Assembly (NCBI GenBank): GCA_029990175.1
Contig: JARKIP010000017.1
Location: 13,348,001 to 13,412,000, forward strand
From: Petunia secreta
Taxonomy: Eukaryota; Streptophyta; Magnoliopsida; Solanales; Solanaceae
DNA length: 64,000 nucleotides
Direction of reading: 5' to 3'
Shown here piece after piece: positions 31,635-43,231 of this stretch (the stretch's first letter is position 1; the number at the start of each line of letters is the position of its first letter). The position numbers and the translations under genes were made by a program. The notes beneath the pieces were generated by a model. The model did no database searches. It was not told where the DNA came from and saw nothing but the letters and a program-made list of their open reading frames with translations.

Positions 31635-34456
31635 ATGGCATCAGTCATAGTACTTCTCTAACACAAAGGACGATGGGATGCAACAGGAAACTACATTGAT
31701 TATAGTGTTGACGCAATAGTAATAACCTGTGATTGTACTTTTGATGATCTGATCTCTACAATTGCAAAGCAACTTCATGTTGATACCACTAGAAAACAAA
31801 TAGATATAAGGTACAAGGTGGATGCAACACGACCTGCAATGGAAATACACAATGACATGGGATTCAAAGTGTTTGTTGAGGTAAAAAAGGATAACAAGGA
31901 ACTAGGAATATATCCATTGTGTATTTCAGTGAGTGAAAAGTCATTCAATGAAGCTGGATATAGTGAAAATTGGATAGTTGATTCACCTGAATATGTAGAG
32001 AGTAATAACATACAGTCAATAGCTGAGGAGAATACACAAGAATTGATAGCTATCCAAGACTTTGGAGACTTTGAAGATTGTAGTGCACTTATAATTGCAG
32101 ATCCTATGCAAAAAGATATTACCGAGGGGCAGGTTTTCCAAGACAAGAAAACACTCGTCAAAGCAATGAACCACTATGCATTAATGGAAAAATTCCACTT
32201 TAAGGTTAAAAGATCAAGCTCAACATGGTACGAAACTTCAAAAATTGTTGCCTAACTTGTGTCTGAAGTTACTTGTGTATAAATCAGTATATATGTGTAT
32301 ACTATTTTTTGTCACTGTGTCACTATACTTAAATCTCTATGTTGTGAAAAATCTGTATATGTATGAGTGTACAATGTATAATAATGTATGACAGTGTAAA
32401 AATCTGTATATTTAAGAGTATGACAGTGTAAAAAATTGTAAGATCAAAATCTGTATAATTATTCGTCTACATGTATAATAGTTGTATGTAAACTGCTAAC
32501 CTATGACATCTTATGTATATATAGCTATTGCCTGATTTGGACTGGGGATTCAAGCTTGAATGCATCTAATCTGTTCAAAATTAGGAAATTTGTCAATGAA
32601 CACTCTTGCCCGCTGAAGAACATAATTTTCAGCCACAAACAAGCAACTGCAAACATCATTGGGAATGTTATCCAGTACAAATTTAAAGATCCGAAGGCAA
32701 CTTACAAACCAAAGGAGATAATTGAAGACATTCACAAACAATTCGGTGTGGAGCTTCCCTATATGAAGGTGTGGCAATCAAAAGAAATAGCTATGGAAAT
32801 AATGAAAGGTGATCCAAAAGATTCATACAACAAGTTACCAAGCTACTTATACATTTTGGAGAAATTTAACCCAGGGTCAATTGTGGACTTCGTTAAAACT
32901 GACGATGATTTCTTCTTATATGCCTTTGTAGCACTTAATGCATCAATAAAAGGATGGGAATATTGCAGACCAATTGTTGTTGTTGATGGTAGCTTCGTTA
33001 CAGCTACACATAACGGGACATTTCTTGCTGCGAGTACAATGGATGCAGCAGGTAAAGTTTAAATCTATATGAATTCCAGTGTATAAATCTATATGAATTT
33101 GTATAATTCTCTGCTGATTGGCCTTTCTAATTTGTATGGTCATGCACAGGCAGAATCCTCCCTCTAGCGTATGCTATAGTCGATTCAGATCTGTGTGGCA
33201 TTGGTTTTTTGATAATTTTAGAAAAGCATATGGTGAAAGGGATGATATGTGTATTGTTTCAGACCGTAAAGAAAGCATCTTGAAAGAAACCTCCATTGTA
33301 TATCCCATGGTTCCACACTATGCATGCATTTGGCATCTCTGGAACAATGTGAAAAGTAAATTCAAAAGGGCTGAAGACAAATTGTATGAAGCATTCTTTA
33401 CAATGGCTAAAGCATACACAGTTAAGGAGTTTGATAAAAAAATGAAAGAAGTGGCAAAGATGGACAAGCGGATCAAAACATACATGTATAATATTGGCTA
33501 TCAAAAGTGGGCTAGGGCTCATGAAGTTGTCCCTCGTGGCTGGATAATGACTTCAATTATTGCGGAGTCATTAAATGCAGCTAGCAAGGGTGCAAGAGAT
33601 ATGCCTGTGTCAGCCTTTATGGAGTCCATGAGAGCAAAAGTTGAACTCTGGAACAATCGCAACAGGGAAGGTGCAGAGAATACATTCACAAAGCTGGGTA
33701 TATAATGATATTCTTGATAAACATCGAACCTTGGCTCTCGAGATGACGGTAACACTTTTTTGTAGTTCAGTTTCAAATATTTATGAAGTATGTATGTCTG
33801 GTGTATATATTTGAATAAGTCTGCACTAACGTTGCTCCAGTAGCTAAAAACTACAATATGGGCGATAACTAATCTAATTTACTTTGTATTTAACTGCATA
33901 CAAAGTATTCTATGTATTTTTGTAGAACTGTGTAGTAATGCATATGTATAGTATATATTGTAGCGCTGTAGACTATATACTGTAGCTAATACTCAAAAAG
34001 CTCATATATTATAGGTAAAGACTTCACCAGCTTATTCATATTCAGTTTGGCATGGGGAAAAGAAATTTCTTGTGTCATTGAAAGACCGAACATGCTGCTG
34101 TAGAAGGTTCCAAATCGATGAGCTACCATGCGTACATGCAGTCGCTGTGATGAAATCTAAATGCATGGATGAGGAGTTGTATGCCTCCCCATACTACACA
34201 AAAGAATACTTGTTGAAGACATATCAAGTGCCTGTCAATCCAATACCAGATGAAAGCAATTGAGACATCCCTACATACATTACTAATGAAGTTGTGCACC
34301 CCCCTAATATGGAGAAGGACTCCGGGCAGACCAAAAAAGACCAGACATAAGCCAGCTTGGGAACTGCATCCAAAAAGAACAAAGATGACATGTGGACTGT
34401 GTGGGCACGAAGGGCACGATAGAGCAACATGCACAAATCTGCCTAAGAGAAACTGA
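31635..34456 (+). pseudogene. mudrA-type MULE transposase, decayed
   Basis: Approximate exons are 31635-32250, 32531-33051, 33150-33748 and 34015-34456. Exon 1 starts at ATG 31635, has TAA at 31659, and continues in frame with GNYIDYSVDAIV and the MuDR N-terminal signature FQDKKTLVKAMNHYAL. Exon 2 has FKIRKFVNEHSC and the transposase start YCRPIVVVDGSF with the first catalytic Asp. Exon 3 has VSDRKESI (second Asp) and HYACIWHLWNNVK. Exon 4 has a SWIM zinc finger (CCCRRFQIDELPCVHAVAVMK), TGA at 34261, and, in another frame, a CCHC knuckle (CGLCGHEGHDRATC). Frameshifts lie near 32540-32560, 33190, 33697 and 34330. The intact form would bind element ends and cut and paste them. This copy cannot make a full protein. 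Confidence 0.87.
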
Positions 34457-35144
34457 AATAAGATGTGGATACTGTTTGTTCTCATTTACAAAAACCATTT
34501 ATTACAATCACAATTATTATCACATTGCAAGTGTATAAAAATTTCATACATTGAAATACATGGAACTATAAAATGTCTGTTTCTCAACTTAGTTCGAAAA
34601 GATTGTTCAAATATTGTTTTGAATAAATCTGTGGTGTTTTGTATAGATCTGTAGTATTTTGTATAAGTCTGTATGTGTGAAATGTATTGCATGTAGTGTG
34701 AGCATACAGTTTTGTTGCCGGTATGTATAAAACTGTATAATGGTGTATGTCTAGTATGGGTAGAATGTATATTAGGCTGCATGGAAATACACTTAATTCG
34801 CTCGCGTAGGACATACAATTTTATTGGCATGCAGTGGAGACGGATTTGCTATCGGAAACGACTTATCTACCTCACTCGAGGGACGCTTCACCATTCCCAA
34901 ATCCCCATTGTGTGAAATGTGTAGTATTTTGTATAATTCTGTATATGTGAAATGTATGTCATGTAGTGCGGACATACCTTTATGGCAGGTTGTGTGGACA
35001 TACAATTGTATAAAGTGTATAGATCTGAAGTATTTTGTATAAGTCTATATGTGTGAAATATATGGCATGTAGTGTGGGCATACAGTTTTGTTGCCGGTAT
35101 GTATAAAACTGTATAATGGTGTATGTCCAGTATGGGTAGAATGT
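34457..35144. repeat. MULE intergenic spacer with internal duplication
   Basis: 34648-34767 and 35025-35144 are near-identical copies containing GTATTTTGTATAAGTCT, GCATACAGTTTTGTTGCCGG and GGTGTATGTC-AGTATGGGTAGAATGT. The LTR array is inserted at the end of the second copy. After the array, 54149-54260 continues with sequence that follows copy one at 34768 (GGCTGCATGGA, TTAATTCGCTCGC, TTGGCATGCAGTG). Confidence 0.88.
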
Positions 35145-37975
35145 TGTAACGACCCTCAAATAGTCGTTACGGGATTCGGGACCTCGATTTGCGTGTCGAC
35201 AGTCCCAAAAGCTCCATTAGGTCATTTATGACCCGTTTGTGAAATCTGAGTCGAAACGGAGTCCGTTTGATAGGTTTTCGAGAAAAGGATCCGTTTATGA
35301 AATTCCGGAAAGGAATTTGGGGTTTCGATAGGTCGTTTTGAGTAAACGAACCCCGATGGAAAATCCGAGCGCACCGTTAGGTCCGTCTTGTCATTTATGA
35401 TATGTAGCAACCTTCAAAATTGAAAATGGACCTCGTTTGATAGGACTTTTGATAAAGTCCCCGTTTCAGAAGTTTAAAAGAGTTAAAAGAGGTTTCCGAG
35501 CTCGATTTGAGCAAATGAGCTCCGATGAGAGATCCGAAAGTTTCGTTAGGTTCGTATAGTCATTTGTGACTTGTAGCAACTTTCGGAATTTGATTCCGAG
35601 GTCGTTTGGTTAAATTTCGCTATTTTGGCGAAATGTCGAAAATTGAACCTTTGCCGTGGGACCCACTTTTTGAGTTCTGGAGGTCCGAATTGAGTTCCGT
35701 CTTGACGAGAATGTCACCCAAGTATTTTATGGCTTGTGTGCAAAATTTGGGATCATTCCGAGCTTCGTAGGGTCCCGTTTTGCCCCTAAAACAGTAGAAA
35801 ATCTGGTGCGACTTTTCTGTTCTGTTTTGGCGCAAACAGCCGGATAAAGGCTGACTTTCCGGCCAATCCGTAAGGAATTAGGAAAAACTCAAAACATGAA
35901 AGTTGTACCCCTTTGATTTGTGGTTCTAATGGAATCGGTTTCAGGTCATTTGGATATTCCTATCAAAAGTTATGATTTTTTCAAAAGAAGCTGTCACAGA
36001 GGCAAAAAAACTGCTATAAAAAGGCCATTTCGGGCCATTTCGGTTCATAACTTATAAAAATCATTTGGTGAGCTCTTGAGGCGATTTTTGGGTATTTCTT
36101 GAAGACCCAATCATACTTACACTTAAGGTAAGCCCTTTCAATCCATCTTTATGTTGATTAACACAAGAATCAAAGGGTTGATTCTTGGAAATGGGTTAGA
36201 ACCCTAGATTCTTAAGAATTGGGGAAAGACATCGAGCAAGGCTCGCATGTGGAATCTAAGTGTACTTTTGGACTCACAGGAGCGTGGGGAGTCCGGAAAA
36301 GTACATTTTGTAAATTTAGGGCTCGGCCCTACCCGGGGGCATTTTGGTAATTTTTACCCTAGGATGCCTATAGGCTTAAATAGCTATAATTGAGCACTCA
36401 TATGTGCTATATCTTGTCTTAATAGACCTAGTGGAGAGTCCTTCGCGGACAAGGCGAGCGGGAAAGGAGATTCTTCCCGGCATTTGAGCCCGAATTTCGA
36501 GGTAAGTGAGACTTGACCTCTATTGTGCTTGTGGACTCTTCCTTCATGCTAGTATGCTTCATGTACGCATATATATACCTAACAATGGTTAGGATTAATG
36601 ATGTGAATTACTTGCTATTATTGTTTGTTATAAATAGCGAGATTGTGACTCGACCGAGGTATGTGCCGGTCTAAATGCTACGTCGAGGTAGCTTAAATTT
36701 ATATCGTAGTAACGCTTGCTACGCCATGCTTAGATAGCAAGAACTTGGGACATGGCCGAGGATGTTGCCGGCATGTCATGATAAATGTCTTGCCGAGGAT
36801 TTTGCCGGCTTTTGTATGATATTGGTACTTGATTTGTTCACGTGCCGGGTTGGGTAGTGCTGTCTATACGTAACCTTGGGTTGGACGACATGGGAGTAGG
36901 GATTGTACCCCCAAACTGTGGTCGGGTTAACCTTCGCCTTACGTTCAGCTAGCATAACCAACCTGGGTTACGGTGACTGTGAAATATTATCGTTATTAAT
37001 ATATCTGTTATTATTTCTATTATTGTTATTAATGTCGTGGATATTAATACTGTTAGAGGGACACTTGACAGGGGGTGTGGTGTCGCCTATACTATGAGAT
37101 GTGTCACACTTGACAGGGGGTGTGGTGTGGACACTTGATCTTTGAGATGTGACACACTTGACAGGGGGTGTGGTGTGGTCACTTGATTTATTGAGATACG
37201 ACGCACTTGACAGGGGGTGTGGTGCGATCGTAGACAGATTTGAGATGAGCCAACGACTACGGGTCGTTGGTCTACTTATTCATGATTGTGATAGTGACTT
37301 CGGGTCACGGTATATGGTTGATACTTAGTAGTGGTGTTGCTAGTCCATCGTAGGTCTAGGTTAGTCGGCACGGGAGTAGAGATTGGACCTCCAAACCGCC
37401 GCTGAGTTGACCTATGCCTTACGTTGGATGGGCATAATCCTTGAGACTTCTGGTTACTACTTGTGTGTATGGAATGTGTTACATCTATTTGCGATTTCAC
37501 TACTTTATTGTATGATTACTATAGTATGTTGTTGCTTATGATGCATGTAGCGACTTGTCCCGCAAGGGTACCTTAGCGGGCCTGTCGGTGATCTTACTGG
37601 GCTTCGGCTCATAACTTACTCTGCTACGTGCGCAGGTCCTTCATCCAGTCAGCAGCCCGGACGTTAGCGGTTCCCGAGGCTTCTGAGACTTTTGATTGAG
37701 GTGAGCCGACCACACAGACCGTGGTGGCATACCGCCGGAGTCACTTAGAGATAGGACTCAGATTTCTTTGATGTATATTCATACTTTATTGAGTCACTCT
37801 TAGAATGCTCCAATTCTTTTGTGGATATATTCTTTTGGACTTCACCCTTTTATATTTATATATCCATTTATGATCTTTTCACATTATTGTTCTTTTCCAC
37901 ATCTTGTTTCATTGGTTCGCCTAGGGAAATGTTGTTTAGGTGCCATCACGAGCCCTTGGAAATTGGGTCGTGACA
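35145..37975 (+). repeat. LTR 1 of the array (2831 bp)
   Basis: Begins TGTAACGACCC and ends GGGTCGTGACA. A TATAAAAAGG box lies near 36015. It differs from both other LTRs at about ten sites in its first 600 bp (for example GGGATTCGGG at about 35174, and C at 35741) but equals LTR 2 at the sites where LTR 3 differs in its last half. Confidence 0.95.
37062..37225 (+). repeat. Four spaced copies of a 20-bp motif in the LTR
   Basis: CACTTGACAGGGGGTGTGGT starts at 37062, 37107, 37155 and 37204, separated by variable AT-rich spacers. The same cluster occurs in LTR 2 (about 45149-45312) and LTR 3 (about 53235-53399). Confidence 0.95.
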
Positions 37976-37978
37976 GTT

Positions 37979-37990
37979 TGGTATCAGAGC
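37979..37990 (+). other. Primer binding site, copy 1
   Basis: TGGTATCAGAGC, three bases after LTR 1; initiator-Met tRNA complement. The copy 2 equivalent is at 46065-46076. Confidence 0.92.
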
Positions 37991-38183
37991 CCTAGGTTCT
38001 AATTCGAGTCCTAGGAGTCTTGGAGCAGTGTCTGAGTAGAGTCTTGCTTATGGGCATGTTGTCGACCATACTTATGAGCGAGAGGCTACAAGGGCATGTT
38101 AGGAAATGTTTTCCCTTCGTTTCATCTCTATTCGTGCTGAGTAGCTTATATAGGTGCTGACCCTTTTTCGTGTATTGTATCAG

Positions 38184-41100
38184 ATGGCGAGGACGCGAGC
38201 ATCCTCAGCCAGGAGGGCTGCATCTTCTACACCCGCATCTGCGGGAGAGCCGTCAGCACCTACGCAGCCGCCAGCTGCTAAGAAGACTCGGGCAGGTCGC
38301 CTGTCAGCCACTAGGCAGGACACAGCTATCCCTGCGGTGTCCGCAGCGACTCTGTCAGCATCTATTCCCCCTGTGCCTGCTGTTGTGCCAGGCACCGTTG
38401 TGATCTCTTCAGAGGAGTATATGAGACTGATGGCCTTGTCTAGCCATCAGGTCCCTGTCAGAGATGATGTTGCAGCTCCTGTTTCGGCTCCTCAGCCGAC
38501 CACACCTGTTATGAGCACGCCTACTTCTGAGGCTGCTCCTGATCATATTGCCCAGCCTTCTGCTTCTGCTCCTCAGGCAGGTCCTGTTATTTCTACTCCT
38601 CCTATGGGCACTGAGGAGGTTGCCAAGAGGATAGAGTCATTCATGAAGCTTCAGCCTCCAGAGTTCGACGGTACCTCAGCTACATGTACTGCCCAGAGGT
38701 ACATTCAGAAGTGTGAGAAGATTTTGACAGTTCTTGGTACTAGAGACACCTTAGGGGTGCAGTGTGCTTCTTTCAGATTATCGGGAGATGCGGAGACATG
38801 GTGGGTCTGCATGATGCTGCAGAGGTCTAGTGACCTCCCTCCTTTGTCTTGGGCTGAGTTCGTGTCTATGTTCATGAGCAGGTTCGTGCCCCAGAGTCAG
38901 CACGATGCTCAGAGGCGCGAGTTCGAGGGGTTGAGGCAGGGAAACCTGTCTGTTTCAGAGTATGACACCAGGTTCTTGTGGTTGTCTCAGTTTGCGCCGG
39001 CTATGGTGGCTCAAGAGAGGGACAAGGTCCTCCGGTTTGTTGAGGGTCTTCATCCCCGCTTGCAGGTAGCTGTTGCCCCTGATATGGGCAACAAGTCATA
39101 TTTTGAGATAGTTGATGTGGCGCGGCGGATGGAGGATATCTTCGCCAGGGCTGACGCGGAGAGGGCGGCCAAGAGATCGCGTCAGTCTGGTGGGTATAGT
39201 GGATCCGCTCAGAGGGGTCAGGGTCATCAGGGCCGTTCTCAGTCTAGGCCCCAGGCTGCTTCTTTGCCTGCCCAGGATTTTTCTTCAGAGACCCCGAGGC
39301 CTCAGTCATCCCAGAGGCGGGGTGGCTCTTCGCAGTCTGGTCCGCCGCAGTGCGGGAGGTGCCATCAGAGGCATCATGGGAGGTGTTCGTCTGGAGGTGG
39401 TCATGGCAGAGGTGGTAGAGGCGGTAGAGGAGGTAGAGGTGATGGATGTTTTGAGTGTGGGTCTCCAGAGCACTATGTCAGGAGTTGCCCTTATGTTTCA
39501 TCAGGTCGCCAGGGATCCGCAGCTATGGTACCATCTGGTCCTCAGGCCGCCAGGCCCGTTTCTCAGATTCCTCCTAGACAGCAGTCTCAGAGAGCTCCGG
39601 GTTCAGGAGGCTCGGCGCAGGTCTATGCTATGACTCGTCAGGATGCTGAGGCATCCAATGATGTCATCACAGGTATTATTTCTGTCTGTGGCCGCGATGC
39701 TTATGCTCTTATTGATCCGGGGTCTACCTATTCGTATGTGTCGCCGGGATTTGCCCCTTGCTTGGGCAGGGATCTGGTCTTCTTAGATGATCCCTTTATG
39801 GTTGCCACCCCTGTCGGGTCTTCTATATGTGTAGATAGGGGTTATCGGCAGTGTATGATCTCCATCTGCGGTGTAGAGTCCTTAGTGGACCTGATGCTGC
39901 TCGATATGTCTGATTTCGATGTCATTATGAGCATGGATTGGCTGGCTTCCTGTCATGCGACTTTGGATTGCCATGCCAAGTCCGTGACGATCGGGGCAGA
40001 GGGTGAGTCGCGGGTTGTATGGAGAGGTTCAAGGCCTTCTCCGAAGAGTAGGATCATTTCTTTCTTGGAGGCGCAGAGGATGATATCTAGTGGGTGCGAG
40101 GGATATATTGCTTCAGTTCGGGATGTCCGGGCAGAGGAGTTATCCCTTGATAGAGTTCCGGTTGTTTGTGAGTATCCAGATGTGTTTCCTGATGATTTGC
40201 CGGGTTTGCCGCCTATGCGGGAGATAGAGTTTTGCATTGATCTATTGCCAGGCACTCAGCCTAAATCTATTCCCCCGTATCGTATGGCTCCTGTTGAGTT
40301 GAGGGAGCTGAAGGAGCAGATTCAGGATTTGCTCGATAAGGGCTTCATTAGGCCCAGTGTGTCTCCATGGGGTGCCCCGGTATTATTTTTGAAGAAGAAG
40401 GATGGCTCTATGCGGATGTGTATTGGTTACCGGCAGCTGAATAAGGTTACTATCAAGAATAGGTATCCTTTGCCGCGTATTGATGATTTGTTTGATCAGC
40501 TTCAGGGTGCTACCTTCTTCTCGAAGATTGATTTGAGGTCGGGGTATCATCAGTTGAGGATTCGGTCCGAGGACGTTTCCAAGACTGCTTTTCGTACCCG
40601 ATATGGCCACTATGAGTTTCTGGTGATGTCTTTCGGGCTTACGAATGCCCCAGCTGCTTTCATGGATCTGATGAACCGAGTGTTCAAGGCCTACCTTGAC
40701 TCCTTCGTCATTGTGTTTATCGATGATATCTTGGTTTATTCGAGGAGCAGGGAGGAGCATGAGCAGCATTTGAGAGTTGTTCTTCGGACTCTGAGGGATC
40801 AGCAATTGTATTCCAAATTCTCCAAGTGTGAATTTTGGCTCAGTTCTGTATCTTTCCTAGGTCACGTGGTGACCAAGGATGGGGTGTGTGTTGATCCGAA
40901 GAAGATAGAGGCCGTTCAGAGTTGGCCTAGGCCTACTTCTCCTACAGAGATTCGGAGTTTCTTAGGCTTGGCAGGTTATTATCGGCGGTTCGTCGAGGGG
41001 TTTTCTTCTATTTCAGCACCTCTGACGAAGTTGACCCAGAAGAATGTTCCTTTCCTGTGGTCCGATGCCTGTGAGTCTAGCTTTCAGAAGCTTAAGACTC

Positions 41101-43106
41101 TGTTGACTTCAGCGCCAGTGTTGGCCTTGCCTAGTGGATCCGGGGGATTCACCGTATATTGTGATGCTTCGGGTGTTGGCCTGGGTAGCGTTCTGATGCA
41201 GGAGGGTAAGGTGATAGCTTATGCCTCGAGACAGCTGAAGGTCCATGAGAAGAATTATCCTGTCCATGATTTGGAGCTGTTAGCTGTCGTGTTTGCACTG
41301 AAGTTGTGGAGGCACTATCTTTATGGCGAGCCATGTGAGATATTCACCGATCATAAGAGTCTCCAGTACTTGTTCACTCAGAAGGACTTGAACGGGAGAC
41401 AGCGCCGCTGGTTAGAGCTGCTGAAGGATTATGATCTTTCTATCCGGTATCATCCCGGAAAGGCTAATGTTGTAGCCGATGCCTTGAGTAGGAAGTCCAT
41501 GGGTAGCCTCGCCTATCTTGATGCTGATATGAGGCCGTTGGCCCGTGAGTTGCAGGCTTTGTCCATTAGTGGGGTTCGGTTTGATGATTCTGTTCCAGGC
41601 CGGGTGCTTGCATATGTGGGGTCTCAGTCGTCTTTAGCTTCCCAGATTTGGGAAAGGCAGTTCGAGGATCCTTATCTGAGAGATCTCCGGGACAGGGTCC
41701 TGAGTGGGGGAGTGTCCTCGTTCGTGATTGGTGATGATGGTGCTTTGCGGCTTAACGGCCGGGTATGTGTTCCAGCCATTGTGGAGCTGAGGCAGATGAT
41801 TTTGGCAGAGGCTCACAGTTCGAGATATTCCATTCATCCGGGTACTGCGAAGATGTATCATGATCTTCGAGAGCTGTATTGGTGGAAAGGGATGAAGAGG
41901 GATGTTGCTGATTATGTATCTCGGTGTTTGAATTGCCAGCAGGTGAAGTATGAGCACCGGAGGCCATGCGGGGTGACCCAGTCTATGCCCATTCCCGAGT
42001 GGAAGTGGGAGCAGATCACTATGGATTTCGTAGTTGGTTTGCCGCTGACCGTGGGTAAGCATGATTCGGTGTGGGTAGTAGTTGATCGACTGACGAAGTC
42101 GGCTCACTTCATTCCAGTGAGGACTACTTATACCTCGGAGCGTCTGGCTCGTATCTTCATTGAGCAGATTGTGAGATTGCATGGTGCTCCTGTTTCTATC
42201 ATTTCTGACCGAGGTGCTCAGTTCACAGCTTAGTTTTGGAGATCTTTTCAGAGAGAGCTGGGTACTCGGGTCGATCTCAGCACTGCATTTCACCCGCAGA
42301 CTGATGGCCAGTCTGAGCGGACCATTCAGATCCTCGAGGATATGTTGAGGGCGTGTGCTATTGATTTTGGAGGCCATTGGGATAGCCATTTGCCGCTAGC
42401 AGAGTTTGCGTATAATAATAGCTATCAGGCTTCTATCCAGATGGCTCCGTTTGAGGCATTGTATGGTCGGAGATGTCGCTCGCCTATCGGTTGGTTCGAG
42501 TCTGGTGAGGTCCAGGTGTTGGGGCCCGATTTGGTGCAGCAGACCTTAGATAAGGTCCGGGTTATTCAGGATCGACACCGCACGGCTCAGAGCCGGCAGA
42601 TATCGTATGCAGATCGGAGGCGGAGAGATCTTGAGTTCATGGTTGGGGACCGGGTATTCCTCGGAGTGTCGCCCATGAAGGGTGTTATTAGATTTGGGAA
42701 GAAAGGCAAGCTCAGTCCTAGGTTCATTGGGCCTTTGGAGATATTGGAGCGCGTTGGCGCCGTTGCCTATAGACTGGCTTTGCCTCCCTCTCTGTCTGTT
42801 CATCCGGTGTTCCATGTGTCCATGCTCCGTAAGTATGTTCACGATCTGTCTCATGTGATCGATATGGCTTCCGTGGAGGTAGATGGCGACTTACCTTATT
42901 CGGAGGAGCCTATTGCTATTGTGGCTAGAGAGGTCCGTAAGATGAGATCGAAGGTGATCCCGCTTGTGAGAGTTCAGTGGGGGCATCACTCCATTGCCGA
43001 GGCCACTTGGGAGCTTGAGTCCGAGATGCGTGAGAGGCATCCGCGCTTGTTCGATGATTCAGGTATGAAATCCTTGTATTTTCTAAGCCTGAATTTGCAT
43101 TTTTAA
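38184..43106 (+). pseudogene. Chromovirus gag-pol, copy 1, one in-frame TAG
   Basis: The start at ATG 38184 opens a frame of 1349 codons to TAG 42231-42233. The same frame continues without interruption to 43106. Domains by residue from 38184: gag about 150-320; CCHC knuckle (CFECGSPEHYVRSCP) 422; protease (LIDPGSTYSYVS) about 508; reverse transcriptase about 660-870 with KIDLRSGYHQLR and the FIDDILVYS catalytic box near 846; RNase H (VYCDASGVGLGS) near 990; integrase zinc finger (HPGT ... CLNCQQVK) about 1218-1255; and core Asp residues at MDFVVGLP and ISDRGAQF. Past the TAG come HPQTDGQSERT with the catalytic Glu and a C-terminal chromodomain (VQWGHHSIAEATWE), which targets heterochromatin. 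The stop separates the last integrase residue and chromodomain, so this copy should not make active integrase unless read through. Confidence 0.93.
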
Positions 43107-43218
43107 GTTTTATTGATTTCGGGTGGTACCGAGGGGTCCTCGAAATCCGTGCCAGCTCCGTGGCTAGTGTGTGGATCCTACCTTAGACTTAGGCTCGTCC
43201 GAGGACGGCCGAGAGTCT
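43107..43218 (+). other. 3' non-coding tail of internal copy 1
   Basis: Short untranslated stretch between the pol end and the polypurine tract, containing a possible stem (CCTTAGACTTAGGCTCG ... CGAGAGTCTAAG). The same sequence follows copy 2 at 51193-51304. Confidence 0.6.
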
Positions 43219-43231
43219 AAGTGGGGGAGAA
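43219..43231 (+). other. Polypurine tract, copy 1
   Basis: AAGTGGGGGAGAA immediately before LTR 2. An identical tract lies at 51305-51317 before LTR 3. Confidence 0.85.

Noticed and set aside
37062..37225. CRISPR-like array of 20-bp repeats in the LTR
   Set aside because: Four copies with variable spacers occur inside a plant LTR and are repeated in all three LTRs. There are no cas genes and this is a eukaryotic genome.
39112..39633. 173-codon plus-strand frame overlapping gag
   Set aside because: It is an alternate-frame reading of the gag region. The overlapping frame carries the gag domain and the zinc knuckle.
41634..42389. Minus-strand 251-codon frame opposite integrase (and its copy at 49720-50475)
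   Set aside because: It is the antisense shadow of the conserved pol frame, whose domains are unmistakable. It has no motif of its own.
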